Notes: generated from the sequence alone by a model not told the origin. A stretch of 55,046 nt of DNA from Flavobacteriaceae bacterium (GCA_012522185.1 JAAYKY010000047.1:1-55046), one strand, 5' to 3'; counted from the stretch's first letter, positions 8,964 through 17,304 are shown. Made by a program: numbers and translations.

Positions 8964-9689
8964 CTATTTTTTACTCTCATAAATACTTGCGATTCCAAAA
9001 GTAAGTTTTTTATCGTAAGGATTCACAAAATTTGATTTTTTTAAAATCTTTTTCATCTCATTTCCATACGGAAACGCTTGTACAGAATCAGGAAGGTAGG
9101 TATAAGCACTTTGGTCTTTTGATATTTTTTTTCCAATTCTCGGCAAAATACTTCGTGAATAAAACCCATACAATTGTTTCATTGGGAAGGATTCTGGTTG
9201 TGAAAATTCGAGTATGATGAGTTTTCCACCGGGTTTCAATACGCGATAAATTTCGTTCAGTCCTTTTTCAAGGTTTTCGAAATTTCGAACGCCAAATGAT
9301 ACGGTGATTGCATCAAAAGAATTGTCTTCAAAAGGCATATTTTCGGCATCGCCTTGAATCATTTCGATTTGATCCTGTAGATTTTCATCTTTTACTTTTA
9401 CTTTTCCAACTTCCAACATCCCTGCCGAAAGGTCAAATCCCGTGATTTTGGCATCGGTTGCCTTGGCCATAGCGATGGCAAGATCGCCCGTTCCAGTGGC
9501 TATATCCAATATGCTTTTGGGTTTTTCTTTTTTTACCGATTTTACTACTTTTTTGCGCCAGCTCACATCGATTCCCATGGACAAAATTCGATTAAGCAAA
9601 TCATATTTGCCCGAAATATTGTCAAACATCTGTTCAACTTGCTGTTTTTTACTCAGATCTGAATCGGAATAAGGTTTTACTGTGCTCAT
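8964..9689 (-). CDS. ubiE: Demethylmenaquinone methyltransferase
   Basis: UbiE/MenG methylates demethylmenaquinone using S-adenosylmethionine, the last step of menaquinone synthesis. The 241-residue protein has the SAM-binding motif [15 protein letters not shown] (about 61-75), [10 protein letters not shown] (about 130) and the C-terminal [14 protein letters not shown], all typical of the family. Bacteroidota use menaquinone only, so the menaquinone reaction is the relevant one. A TACCTTTG -7 box ends 7 nt before the ATG. Confidence 0.95.
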   Translation of the reverse strand: MSTVKPYSDSDLSKKQQVEQMFDNISGKYDLLNRILSMGIDVSWRKKVVKSVKKEKPKSILDIATGTGDLAIAMAKATDAKITGFDLSAGMLEVGKVKVKDENLQDQIEMIQGDAENMPFEDNSFDAITVSFGVRNFENLEKGLNEIYRVLKPGGKLIILEFSQPESFPMKQLYGFYSRSILPRIGKKISKDQSAYTYLPDSVQAFPYGNEMKKILKKSNFVNPYDKKLTFGIASIYESKK

Positions 9690-9696
9690 ACGTATG

Positions 9697-9704
9697 CAAA
9701 GGTA
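9697..9704 (-). promoter_or_regulatory. -7 promoter box for ubiE
   Basis: TACCTTTG on the minus strand fits TAnnTTTG and ends 7 nt before the ubiE start, so the transcript would have little or no 5' leader. Confidence 0.55.
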
Positions 9705-9798
9705 ATTAATTTGTTTTGAGTTTAAGTTTTGAATTAAGTGTGAAGAGTTTTTGTTCTAATTTAATAACTCAAAACCCACTACTCCAAAACGCTTCAAT

Positions 9799-10353
9799 CT
9801 ATTCATAATTCTCAAAGTAAAATTGTTTGAAATCGTCTTTTGAGAAAATTTTGGAAAGATCGGTTGCTTCTCCTTTTTTGAGAAAGAATTTGGGGTAATC
9901 TTGATCTAAATTATAATAAAAATCCTGAATGTACACATCAGAATAGCGTTTGATGTTTCCGTGATATACTTTCTCGTCGATGGTTATGGTTTGTGAGGTA
10001 AAAATGGAATCACGGTTTCTTCCGGCTCCGTAGGGTCTAACAAAAACATAATATTCGGCACGCGTAGGGTTGATCACAGCGTTAAATCTTGTAATATTTA
10101 CCAAGGTATCGGTTTCTTTACCGTCGTAGTTAAATTTCAGTCGGTGCTCGCCACCCTCGAGTTTTATTTGGGTAATTTGCTGAGGTGCAATGGTATAGTT
10201 CTGTTCGTTGATTTGAATGTTGATCGTTTCATCCGATGGATTGGTGATGAGGTAACTGTCTTTTTTTTCCAAGGCGAATTCGTACACCAGATAACAGGCA
10301 ATGACCACCAAAATGGTGACAATCAGCCCGGAAAGCATTGGGTTCTTTTTCAT
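9799..10353 (-). CDS. Membrane-anchored protein of unknown function
   Basis: I do not recognise this 184-residue protein. It has one N-terminal membrane anchor (about residues 8-28, LSGLIVTILVVIACYLVYEFA) and no signal-peptidase site, then a soluble part rich in beta strands (INIQINEQNYTIAPQQ, an all-beta domain to about residue 130) and an acidic, aromatic C-terminus. The topology suggests a single-pass inner-membrane protein with a periplasmic domain. It stands alone between ubiE and the DUF3078 gene, with its own promoter. Confidence 0.75.
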   Translation of the reverse strand: MKKNPMLSGLIVTILVVIACYLVYEFALEKKDSYLITNPSDETINIQINEQNYTIAPQQITQIKLEGGEHRLKFNYDGKETDTLVNITRFNAVINPTRAEYYVFVRPYGAGRNRDSIFTSQTITIDEKVYHGNIKRYSDVYIQDFYYNLDQDYPKFFLKKGEATDLSKIFSKDDFKQFYFENYE

Positions 10354-10357
10354 AGTG

Positions 10358-10365
10358 CAAATCTA
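10358..10365 (-). promoter_or_regulatory. -7 promoter box four nt before a start codon
   Basis: TAGATTTG on the minus strand fits TAnnTTTG and ends only 4 nt before the ATG at 10353, which would place transcription initiation at or next to the start codon. Confidence 0.5.
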
Positions 10366-10439
10366 CAAAATGATTAAAAATTAAAACTAAATCCCAATAT
10401 GAAATATGCTTTCTTGTAATTAAATTAAAAAAGAGAAAT

Positions 10440-10469
10440 TAAAAAAGGTTGCCTTTTCAGACAACCTTT
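10440..10469 (-). terminator. Rho-independent terminator of the DUF3078 gene
   Basis: On the minus strand the 8-bp stem AAAGGTTG/CAACCTTT with a 10-nt loop is followed by a T-rich tail, starting 4 nt after the stop codon. Confidence 0.8.
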
Positions 10470-10473
10470 GGAC

Positions 10474-11619
10474 TTATTCGATGTCCGAAGTGGATTCTAT
10501 TTCTTCAATTGTTTCTTCAATTGTTTCTTCAATGAGTTCTTGGTCTTCGGTTGCTTCTTTTAGTTTTTGCTCGGCCTCTTGAAGTTTTAAATTGGCTGTT
10601 TGGACAGCATCTTGTGCTTTGATTAGGGCTTCATTCAGATCCTCCAAAGTTGGTGGTGGAGGCAAGTTTATTTCTTTTTGTTTTAATTTCTCTGAATTGT
10701 TAAATCGATACGTCAAGCCAACTCCCAAAGTTTGTTTCAATTGGGTTTTCTTTACCTGATCTTCGTCGTAAAACAAATTAATTGTTGCTTGAGCCGAAAT
10801 GAAACTATTGACTTTCATATCTAAAACACCTTGGTAAGCGACGTCCATGTTCAGTGGACTTCTCAGGTAATTGGTATAAATCCCCAATCGGTTATCATAG
10901 GAAATATTTTCCCATAAATTAATTTTATACCGTGCGCCCAGAAACGCACCAAATTCGTACACATAAGTTGCACCGTCTTCTTTCAGGCCAAAATTTCCTT
11001 CATACTGTAAACTTTTGTCACGGACAAAGGTGAATTTCGAAGTAAGTGGATGAAAGTTTACCTGAAGATTTTCGTTGGGTTTATAATCCACCCCGACTCC
11101 AAACGAAAGATATCCTGGTGCCATCAGATTGGAAATCTTTTTAAAGTCACCGGTTGCACTGTCAATCACATTGTAGTCAAATCCTTCAGAGAATTGGGTT
11201 TTGAAATTGGCAGAAGCTGCGAGGTAAAAATGACGAATGAATTCATAACCATAAGAAGAGGTCAAATCAATCACATCGTTGGATTTTCTATAATCTTCTC
11301 CTTCATTTCTCAAAACACCATAATTCAGCAAAACCCGATTGTCCCAAATGTGACGACCGCTTGTCAGGTTGAATTCATAATCGATGTTAGCCGTCAGTGA
11401 ATAGGAGTTCACTCCTCCGGCGATCCAATTGGAAAATGCTGCTTGGTTAAATTGTAAACTATTGTTTCCGCTGATGTACCAACCTTGAAGTCGATCCGCA
11501 TTGGGGCGTGGTTTCAAGTATTTACGACTGCTTATCTGAATGTTTCCATCGCCATCAACGGTTTGTGGAAAGGCAAAAGAGAAACCGAGAAGGAAAAATA
11601 AAAAACCAATTCTTTTCAT
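10474..11619 (-). CDS. DUF3078 outer-membrane beta-barrel protein
   Basis: The start at 11619 gives a signal peptide (MKRIGFLFFLLGFSFAFPQ); an earlier in-frame ATG at 11655 lies almost on the predicted transcription start and is rejected. The 381-residue protein contains the DUF3078 barrel (WYISGNNSLQFNQAAFSNW near residue 36, then many amphipathic strands to about 315). A C-terminal stretch from about 325 is a predicted coiled coil rich in E, L and A, ending in repeated I-E-E-T units encoded by 12-bp tandem repeats. The family is confined to Bacteroidota, is found in the outer membrane, and has no known substrate. Confidence 0.85.
   Translation of the reverse strand: MKRIGFLFFLLGFSFAFPQTVDGDGNIQISSRKYLKPRPNADRLQGWYISGNNSLQFNQAAFSNWIAGGVNSYSLTANIDYEFNLTSGRHIWDNRVLLNYGVLRNEGEDYRKSNDVIDLTSSYGYEFIRHFYLAASANFKTQFSEGFDYNVIDSATGDFKKISNLMAPGYLSFGVGVDYKPNENLQVNFHPLTSKFTFVRDKSLQYEGNFGLKEDGATYVYEFGAFLGARYKINLWENISYDNRLGIYTNYLRSPLNMDVAYQGVLDMKVNSFISAQATINLFYDEDQVKKTQLKQTLGVGLTYRFNNSEKLKQKEINLPPPPTLEDLNEALIKAQDAVQTANLKLQEAEQKLKEATEDQELIEETIEETIEEIESTSDIE
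10498..10535. repeat. 12-bp tandem repeat in the DUF3078 coding end
   Basis: The unit TTTCTTCAATTG occurs about three times in tandem (last unit diverged), encoding the I-E-E-T repeats at the protein C-terminus. The unit length is a multiple of three, so copy-number change would keep the reading frame. Confidence 0.7.
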
Positions 11620-11660
11620 TATTTCTTTAATTAAATGTTCCAGGTTCTGAATCAAGGCGA

Positions 11661-11668
11661 CAAATTTA
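11661..11668 (-). promoter_or_regulatory. -7 promoter box for the DUF3078 gene
   Basis: TAAATTTG on the minus strand fits TAnnTTTG. Initiation about 6 nt downstream (near 11655) favours the translation start at 11619. Confidence 0.55.
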
Positions 11669-11692
11669 CATAATCTTAACGAAACTCCCCGA

Positions 11693-12265
11693 TCAAGACT
11701 CTATGAACTGAACTTTGTTTTTAATCGGCTGACGAGAACTTTCATGCAAATCTCCTTTTCTTTTTCCCATGTAGAAAATCCCATAACAGTTTTCATCCTC
11801 TTCCAAATCTGTGAATTCACTCATTTTTGAAATCGTTCCAGGCGAAGACCAATAAGAGCCTATGCCAAGCGCCGTACACATCAACCACATATTTTGTACA
11901 GCCATTGCCGTAGCAGCCAATTCTTCCCATTCAGGTAATAGATGTGAAGTTTTCACAGAAATCAAAATAATCTTATCAGACATCATACATTTTTCTGCAA
12001 TTCCAGCCTTTTTTCGTTCGCTTTGGGCTTCTGGCAATGTCGTTTCTTGGTATTTCTCCAACATAAACTCTGCGAATCTCTTTTTGGCTTCGCCTTGAAT
12101 AACTCTGAAACGCCAAGGTTCGGTTCGTTTATGATTGGGAGCCCAATTGGCTGATTCCAAAATCAAATTCAATTCATCGGAGGTAATTTCCTTTTCACTG
12201 TATTGTGTTGGCATAACTGACCGACGCGACTTTATTATTTGCAATAAATCATGAGAATTCATCAT
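11693..12265 (-). CDS. Nitroreductase-family FMN protein
   Basis: A 190-residue flavoprotein of the nitroreductase fold; members reduce nitro compounds, quinones or flavins using NAD(P)H. Signature segments are IKSRRSVMP (FMN phosphate contact) near the N-terminus, ANWAPNHKRTEPWRF (about 40-54) and the C-terminal GIGSYWSSPG. The length suggests the small YdjA-like subgroup. An in-frame ATG at 12286 lies upstream but overlaps the -7 box (12284-12291), so translation must start at 12265 or 12262. It is divergent from the membrane protein at 12315. The physiological substrate is unknown. Confidence 0.87.
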   Translation of the reverse strand: MMNSHDLLQIIKSRRSVMPTQYSEKEITSDELNLILESANWAPNHKRTEPWRFRVIQGEAKKRFAEFMLEKYQETTLPEAQSERKKAGIAEKCMMSDKIILISVKTSHLLPEWEELAATAMAVQNMWLMCTALGIGSYWSSPGTISKMSEFTDLEEDENCYGIFYMGKRKGDLHESSRQPIKNKVQFIES

Positions 12266-12274
12266 AAAAAACTT

Positions 12275-12282
12275 TATTTTTG
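12275..12282 (+). promoter_or_regulatory. -7 promoter box for the membrane-protein/pabBC unit
   Basis: TATTTTTG fits TAnnTTTG and lies 32 nt upstream of the ATG at 12315. It is separated by a single base from the opposing box at 12284. Confidence 0.5.
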
Positions 12283-12283
12283 A

Positions 12284-12291
12284 CAAATGTA
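12284..12291 (-). promoter_or_regulatory. -7 promoter box for the nitroreductase gene
   Basis: TACATTTG on the minus strand fits TAnnTTTG. Being back-to-back with the plus-strand box, the two promoters could not easily be occupied at once. Confidence 0.5.
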
Positions 12292-12314
12292 ACCCAGATT
12301 AAGCAAGTATAAAA

Positions 12315-13070
12315 ATGGCCAGAATTGATCAAGCTACCGTAAACGATAGAATCGAAAACGGATATAATTTTGATTTCGGAAAGTATATTTCCGATGGATT
12401 TGAGATATTCAAAAAAGAATGGCTGATGTTCAGTCTTTACGGACTTGCAAGTCTGATTTTGATGATGGCTTCCTTCGCTACATTGATTGGTGCACTTTTC
12501 TTTATTTTTCCTTTGTACCTGGGGTTTTCAGTAGCAGCTGTGAAAGTTGAAAAAGGAGAACAATTGGAATTCAAAGATTTTTTCGGTGCTTTTAAGAATT
12601 ATGATAAATACGCATTGCTTTGTATTTGTTATTTCGCCGTCTTTCTAGTGCTTTATATCCCTTTTATATTTTTATTTGTCATGGCTGATGCAAACATAGG
12701 TTATTTTGATGCCGGGGTGGCAGGTGGTGTAATGGGCATTTTTATGATGTTCTATTATGTGTTTTTTTATGCAGCGATTTATTTCATTCAAGGTTCCATG
12801 ATTTTCACGCCTTATTTGATACATTTTGGGGAGTATTCGGCAGTGGAAGCGATGAAAGCTTCTTTTAAATTGTTCCGAAGACAAATCCTCATGATTATGG
12901 TATTTGTGTTTGTGGTTGGAATTCTGACGAGCATTGGCTATCTGGCTTGTATCATCGGAGTCTTTGCTACCATGGCAGCCGGTATGCTTATGCAGTATTC
13001 GATGGTGAAAGACATTCTCATGAAATCTTATTATTCGGAAATTGACCAAATCGGAAATCCCGAAATTTAA
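12315..13070 (+). CDS. Polytopic membrane protein of unknown function
   Basis: This 251-residue protein has about six hydrophobic segments (roughly residues 36-78 as two helices, 96-121, 134-165, 190-225) linked by short charged loops, including repeated 'F-x-x-F-K/R' elements (FEIFKKEW, FKLFRRQI) that precede helices. The pattern is like the broad glycerophosphodiester phosphodiesterase membrane-domain and DUF975-type family, but no specific function follows. It is 3 nt upstream of pabB and probably co-transcribed with pabB and pabC. Confidence 0.8.
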   Translation: MARIDQATVNDRIENGYNFDFGKYISDGFEIFKKEWLMFSLYGLASLILMMASFATLIGALFFIFPLYLGFSVAAVKVEKGEQLEFKDFFGAFKNYDKYALLCICYFAVFLVLYIPFIFLFVMADANIGYFDAGVAGGVMGIFMMFYYVFFYAAIYFIQGSMIFTPYLIHFGEYSAVEAMKASFKLFRRQILMIMVFVFVVGILTSIGYLACIIGVFATMAAGMLMQYSMVKDILMKSYYSEIDQIGNPEI

Positions 13071-13073
13071 CCC

Positions 13074-14030
13074 ATGCTTTGCGGACAAGAAGTTTTTGAG
13101 AAAATGAATGAATTGGGTTCTAAAAGAATTCCTTTTCTATTTCTCATTGACTTTCTGAAAACAAAAGGAAAAATCATTCCTTTAAATGATTTTCAGAATG
13201 AAATTCAATTCGAAATTCAATCTGAAAACGAAAAATTCAAATACGAAATTCAATTCAAAAAACACCCGATTTCGTTTGAAGAATACCGCAAGCAATTCGA
13301 AATCGTTCAGAAAAATATTTTACTTGGAAATTCGTATTTGACCAATTTAACCTGCGCTACGCCGATTGAAATCAATTTAAGTCTGGAAGAAATTTATAAA
13401 TACTCAAAAGCCCGATATAAACTTCTTTGGAAAGATAATTTTGTATGCTTTTCGCCCGAAACCTTTGTGAAAATCCAAGACGGAATGATTTATTCCTATC
13501 CGATGAAAGGTACCATCGATGCTTCGGTCGAGAATGCCGAAGAAAAAATTCTGAACGACCCAAAGGAAAAAGCCGAACATTACACCATCGTGGATCTCAT
13601 CCGAAACGATTTGAGCCAAGTTGCCAAAAAAGTGTCCGTGCCTAAATTCCGTTATCTGGAAGAAATCAAAACAAATCAGAAAACACTTTTACAAGTAAGT
13701 TCAGAAGTTAGGGGAGAATTGCCGGAAGATTTTCAGGAAAAACTCGGCGATATTTTTGATGCATTATTACCGGCAGGCTCCATCAGCGGTGCGCCCAAGG
13801 ACAAAACCGTAGAAATTATTCTCGAAGCCGAAATCTACGACCGGAATTTTTATACCGGCGTTTTTGGGGTTTTTGACGGAAAAAATCTTGACAGTGCAGT
13901 AATGATTCGGTTTATTGAACTAAGCCAAAGCGGATTGATTTTTAAAAGCGGCGGCGGAATTACGCACCAGAGCAGTGCCGAAGACGAATACCAAGAAATG
14001 ATTGATAAAATATATGTCCCGATTAATTGA
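13074..14030 (+). CDS. pabB: Aminodeoxychorismate synthase component I
   Basis: PabB aminates chorismate to 4-amino-4-deoxychorismate for folate synthesis. The 318-residue protein is a chorismate-binding domain without the long N-terminal region of E. coli PabB, as usual in Bacteroidota. It contains the active-site motif YPMKGTIDA (PIKGT type with Met for Ile), DLIRNDLS, the loop LPAGSISGAPK and GGGITHQSSAEDEYQE. No glutamine amidotransferase partner is encoded in this window. Its 3' end overlaps the following class IV aminotransferase gene by 17 nt. Confidence 0.9.
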   Translation: MLCGQEVFEKMNELGSKRIPFLFLIDFLKTKGKIIPLNDFQNEIQFEIQSENEKFKYEIQFKKHPISFEEYRKQFEIVQKNILLGNSYLTNLTCATPIEINLSLEEIYKYSKARYKLLWKDNFVCFSPETFVKIQDGMIYSYPMKGTIDASVENAEEKILNDPKEKAEHYTIVDLIRNDLSQVAKKVSVPKFRYLEEIKTNQKTLLQVSSEVRGELPEDFQEKLGDIFDALLPAGSISGAPKDKTVEIILEAEIYDRNFYTGVFGVFDGKNLDSAVMIRFIELSQSGLIFKSGGGITHQSSAEDEYQEMIDKIYVPIN

Positions 14031-14613
14031 AACTTTGTGTATCCAAAACGGAGAAATCCGCAACTTGGAATTTCATCAGAAAAGGTTGGATCGCTCCCGA
14101 TGGAAACTCTTCGGCTTGGACGACGAAATTGATTTGGAAGTTCTCATCAAAACCAATCTGAAAGATATTTCTCCGACAGAAAAACGGAAATGCAGAATTA
14201 TTTACGGAGAAGAAATTGAGTCGGTTGAGTTGATTCCTTATCAAATCAAACCCATTCATTCGGTTCGTTTGGTGGAAAACAATGAAATCGAATATCCTTT
14301 TAAATTCACCGATCGTTCTGCTTTTGAACTGATGAAAGATTCGGTAACCGAGGACGAAATTATCATTGTAAAAAACGGGCAAATCACCGATACTTCTTAT
14401 TCAAATCTGGTGTTTTTTGACGGCGAAAAATGGATTACGCCGAACTCTTATTTGCTCAATGGTACTATGCGCCAAGCTCTTTTAAAATCTGGAAAAATCA
14501 TAGAAGACGAGGTGAACCCCAAAGATTTAAATCGCTTTTTTAAATTCAAACTTATCAATGCGATGATGGACTTAGACGAAAGCCCCGAATGGGATGTTTC
14601 CATCATTTCTTAG
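14014..14613 (+). CDS. pabC: Aminotransferase class IV, probable aminodeoxychorismate lyase
   Basis: The 199-residue protein begins MSRLIETLCIQNGEI and carries FHQKRLDRSR and the C-terminal TDTSYSNLVFFDG and LLNGTMRQALLKSG motifs of PLP-dependent class IV aminotransferases. It is shorter than E. coli PabC (about 270) and matches the short Bacteroidota form. Location directly after pabB, overlapping by 17 nt, supports aminodeoxychorismate lyase (4-aminobenzoate formation). The ATG at 14014 is preferred over an in-frame TTG at 14002. Confidence 0.82.
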   Translation: MSRLIETLCIQNGEIRNLEFHQKRLDRSRWKLFGLDDEIDLEVLIKTNLKDISPTEKRKCRIIYGEEIESVELIPYQIKPIHSVRLVENNEIEYPFKFTDRSAFELMKDSVTEDEIIIVKNGQITDTSYSNLVFFDGEKWITPNSYLLNGTMRQALLKSGKIIEDEVNPKDLNRFFKFKLINAMMDLDESPEWDVSIIS

Positions 14614-14622
14614 CTATGAAAC

Positions 14623-15603
14623 TTAATAATCAGGTAAAATATCATCTTCAGTTAAGGGAATTGCGTCGGGACCCGGGGCTAATAAAATATAGGTACTGTC
14701 TTGTCTTTGATAATAAAAATCCCGAGATTCTGATTTAGAGAACGGATTAAATCCCATATTATGCTCTGAAAAAATCAAAAATTGATTTTGTTTTTTTAAG
14801 GAGTCAAGACTTTCCGGATATGCACCATTTTTAACTTTATAGTACGCCAGTTCTTTTACAATTGTATTTAAACTCTGTTGGGTTGCATACAAATTTTGTT
14901 GGGAAGTCTTTCCTGAATAATCCCAATAAAATGCAAACGCCAACCATCCTACTATAGATATCATAAGGCTGGTAAATGCAATGCCCAAATACTTGAAATT
15001 TCTTTCGCTTAAACCTCGGATAAAAAAAATAAGGCCAAAGACTAAGCCGATGAAAGGAATGAAACTCCACCATTTTAATTGTGTCGAAATCTTACTGACA
15101 AAAGGACTTCTGTGCTTTTCTATGTATGTGGAGAATTCATTAATTAATTCTTTTGAATTAGACGAATGGCTCAGGAAAATATAAGTTCCATCGGTGAAAA
15201 TCAAATAAGTAAATTCTTTACGATGAATTAGATTTTTAATCTCTGTCCAGGTTTTTTGGATTTTCTTATCAGAATTTATCATTTGTAATAGAATGCCTTT
15301 TTCCAGAACTTCAACATTCAAAACGGTGTCGGCACTTTCTGTTTCGGTCCTTTTTAATCTTCGAATGGACTTTAAATATTTTATTCCCCAGAAAAAAAAG
15401 ATTAACAAACCAAAAGAAATCACCAAAGCGATAATAAATACAGATAGATTGAAATCTGCGTCTGGTTTTGGTGAAGCAAAACTATAGGCAATTATCAGTG
15501 AAAAGAAAAAACTAATCAGTAAAACAAGAGGTAATAAATAAAGAAAATAACCGCGAAGCGATTTTTGATAGTCCTCTTTTTTTATTTGGAATTTGAAATT
15601 CAA
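14623..15603 (-). CDS. Membrane protein combining a YcxB-like domain and a GspG-like C-terminal domain
   Basis: The 326-residue protein has two N-terminal helices (about 20-43 and 53-75), a YcxB-like cytoplasmic stretch (about 90-165: KTWTEIKNLIHRKEFTYLIF, FLSHSSNSKEL), two further helices (about 178-225), and then a region resembling the soluble part of type II pseudopilin GspG (IVKELAYYKVKNGAYPESL, later YILLAPGPDAIPLTEDDI). Translation must start at TTG because no ATG or GTG lies nearby upstream and the next internal Met is far downstream. It follows the 15656-16063 gene by 52 nt and ends 9 nt from convergent pabC. Function unknown. Confidence 0.7.
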   Translation of the reverse strand: MNFKFQIKKEDYQKSLRGYFLYLLPLVLLISFFFSLIIAYSFASPKPDADFNLSVFIIALVISFGLLIFFFWGIKYLKSIRRLKRTETESADTVLNVEVLEKGILLQMINSDKKIQKTWTEIKNLIHRKEFTYLIFTDGTYIFLSHSSNSKELINEFSTYIEKHRSPFVSKISTQLKWWSFIPFIGLVFGLIFFIRGLSERNFKYLGIAFTSLMISIVGWLAFAFYWDYSGKTSQQNLYATQQSLNTIVKELAYYKVKNGAYPESLDSLKKQNQFLIFSEHNMGFNPFSKSESRDFYYQRQDSTYILLAPGPDAIPLTEDDILPDY

Positions 15604-15655
15604 GATGGCAGTTTTAGAAGTGCAATTTAATATTATTTTAGACGAACTTCTAATA

Positions 15656-16063
15656 TCACTCCAATTTCTCTCTCAATTTTTCAATGTCTTCCGACAATTG
15701 AAGAGTTTCATCTGTTGGGAATTCAAAGACATCCGAATGTTCATGCTGAATTCTTTCGATGATGGACAAACAGTTTTTGGCCTGCTTTAAATCATCGGTT
15801 TTTAAATAGGCAAAACCTGCTTGTACGAACATTCTCAATTGGAAATTCTTTAATTTTTCATCCAGGAGCATGGCATCGCGCTTCTCATCGGGCAATAAGA
15901 GATTGTCCATCTCATCGGAATGCAAATCATAATAAGTTTTCAGAATTTCATCGTATACGCCCAGAAATTTTTCGGTTTCTTTTTCATTGTCGATTTTCAT
16001 TAAACGAGCAATGGCATTGAGCATTTGCTCGATTATTTTGGAGATGAAATCCCTGCGTAGCAT
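15656..16063 (-). CDS. Small helical protein of unknown function
   Basis: This 135-residue protein is predicted entirely alpha-helical, with no signal or membrane segment. The N-terminal FISKIIEQMLNAIARLMK is amphipathic and reminiscent of DUF6483-type proteins, and the middle (FQLRMFVQAGFAYLKTDDLKQAKNCL) resembles a single TPR. Its ATG overlaps the stop of the upstream small membrane protein by one base (TAATG), so the two are probably translationally coupled behind gpsA. Confidence 0.75.
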   Translation of the reverse strand: MLRRDFISKIIEQMLNAIARLMKIDNEKETEKFLGVYDEILKTYYDLHSDEMDNLLLPDEKRDAMLLDEKLKNFQLRMFVQAGFAYLKTDDLKQAKNCLSIIERIQHEHSDVFEFPTDETLQLSEDIEKLREKLE

Positions 16064-16266
16064 TATTTCCTTAGATTTTTATTGAGAATGGAGGCCGCCA
16101 GAAAAATCCCGATCAATTCTACAAACATCCCAATGATAATCAGGTTGTTTCCGGTGATCCATCCGTCGGAATATTCGTTTAGTTTTAGGATAAATCCGGC
16201 AACGACAAGCACAAGTCCGAGGATAATTATGGTAAGTCCGGCTACGATTTGAGGAGTGAATTTCAT
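16063..16266 (-). CDS. Small two-helix membrane protein
   Basis: A 67-residue protein with two clear membrane segments (about residues 8-28, VAGLTIIILGLVLVVAGFIL, and 40-58, NLIIIGMFVELIGIFLAAS) joined by a short polar loop and ended by a basic tail (NKNLRK). No family is recognised. It lies 10 nt after gpsA and overlaps the next gene by one base. Confidence 0.75.
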   Translation of the reverse strand: MKFTPQIVAGLTIIILGLVLVVAGFILKLNEYSDGWITGNNLIIIGMFVELIGIFLAASILNKNLRK

Positions 16267-16276
16267 CTATTTTATT

Positions 16277-17269
16277 TTAATTCAGTTTATTGGCCAGTCT
16301 TGCAAAAACTTTGGCCGGTTGTTTTCCGTCGTAAAGGATTTTATGGACAGCTGCCAGAATAGGTGCTTTTACTTCCAGAACTTTTTTGAGCTGATAAACA
16401 CTTTTGGTGGCATAATATCCTTCGGCGACCATATTCATTTCCACAATGGCCGATTTCACGGTATAACCTTTCCCGATCATACTTCCAAACATTCGGTTTC
16501 GGGAGAAATTGGAATAGCCCGTTACAAGTAAATCGCCCAAATAAGCCGATTCTTTTACATCTCTTTTGATAGGCGAAATATGTTGGGTGATCCGGTTCAT
16601 TTCACGTGTGGCATTGCTCATTAGCACCGCTTGGAAATTATCGCCATACCCGAGTGAATGACCAATTCCGGCTGCGATGGCATAAATATTTTTAAGCACA
16701 GCTGCGTATTCCGTCCCGAAAATGTCTTTGGAAACTTTTGTTTTGATGAAACTACAGGCGAGGCCTTCAGCTGCCATTTTGGCTTTTTCGGGATCTTGTG
16801 CGGCAATGGTCAGGTAAGAAAGGCGTTCCAGTGCGACTTCTTCGGCATGACAAGGGCCGGTAATCACCCCGAAATTATCATAGGAAACCTGAAATTGTTC
16901 ATTCATGAATTCTCCCACAATTTTCAAATGTCCGGGGACAATTCCTTTGATGGCCGAAACAACGAATTTGTCGTCCAAAGGAGCTTTAAGATCTTTCAGA
17001 CAAGCTTCGAGATGGATCGATGGAACGGCAAGGATGATCCAGTCCGATTTTTCAACCAGCTCATTGATGTCTGTTGTGAGTTGGAGTTGTTCTGGATTGA
17101 ATTCTACCGAACTTAGGTAATTGGGATTGTGTTTATTTATTTCAATATAATCTTTAGTACCATCATTTCTTACCCACCAATTGATGATTTCATGGTTTTT
17201 ACAGAGCATTTTAGCAATGGCCGTAGCCCAGCTTCCGCCTCCGACTAATCCTACTTTTGGTTTGGACAT
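16277..17269 (-). CDS. gpsA: NAD(P)-dependent glycerol-3-phosphate dehydrogenase
   Basis: GpsA reduces dihydroxyacetone phosphate to sn-glycerol 3-phosphate for phospholipid synthesis. The 330-residue protein starts MSKPKVGLVGGGSWATAIAK, the dinucleotide-binding loop, and contains SAIKGI, GPCHAEEVA, the catalytic-region AVLKNIYAIAAGIG (Lys of the active site) and NATREMNR. A longer in-frame reading to 17374 adds 35 residues without similarity and crosses the promoter, so the ATG at 17269 is used. It leads a four-gene minus-strand unit. Confidence 0.95.
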   Translation of the reverse strand: MSKPKVGLVGGGSWATAIAKMLCKNHEIINWWVRNDGTKDYIEINKHNPNYLSSVEFNPEQLQLTTDINELVEKSDWIILAVPSIHLEACLKDLKAPLDDKFVVSAIKGIVPGHLKIVGEFMNEQFQVSYDNFGVITGPCHAEEVALERLSYLTIAAQDPEKAKMAAEGLACSFIKTKVSKDIFGTEYAAVLKNIYAIAAGIGHSLGYGDNFQAVLMSNATREMNRITQHISPIKRDVKESAYLGDLLVTGYSNFSRNRMFGSMIGKGYTVKSAIVEMNMVAEGYYATKSVYQLKKVLEVKAPILAAVHKILYDGKQPAKVFARLANKLN

Positions 17270-17296
17270 GATTTGATTTTTGTTTTTGCTTGGGGT

Positions 17297-17304
17297 CAAA
17301 ATTA
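17297..17304 (-). promoter_or_regulatory. -7 promoter box for gpsA
   Basis: TAATTTTG on the minus strand fits TAnnTTTG and lies 27 nt upstream of the gpsA ATG. The rest of the 17270-17445 gap shows no further gene. Confidence 0.5.

Noticed and set aside
12266-12286. Upstream ATG for the nitroreductase
   Set aside because: It lies at the edge of and overlaps the predicted -7 box, upstream of any likely transcript start.
13193-13266. Repeated GAAATTCAATT units as a possible regulatory array
   Set aside because: They lie inside pabB and encode repeated F-E-I-Q residues in frame; no spacing or dyad suggests a site array.
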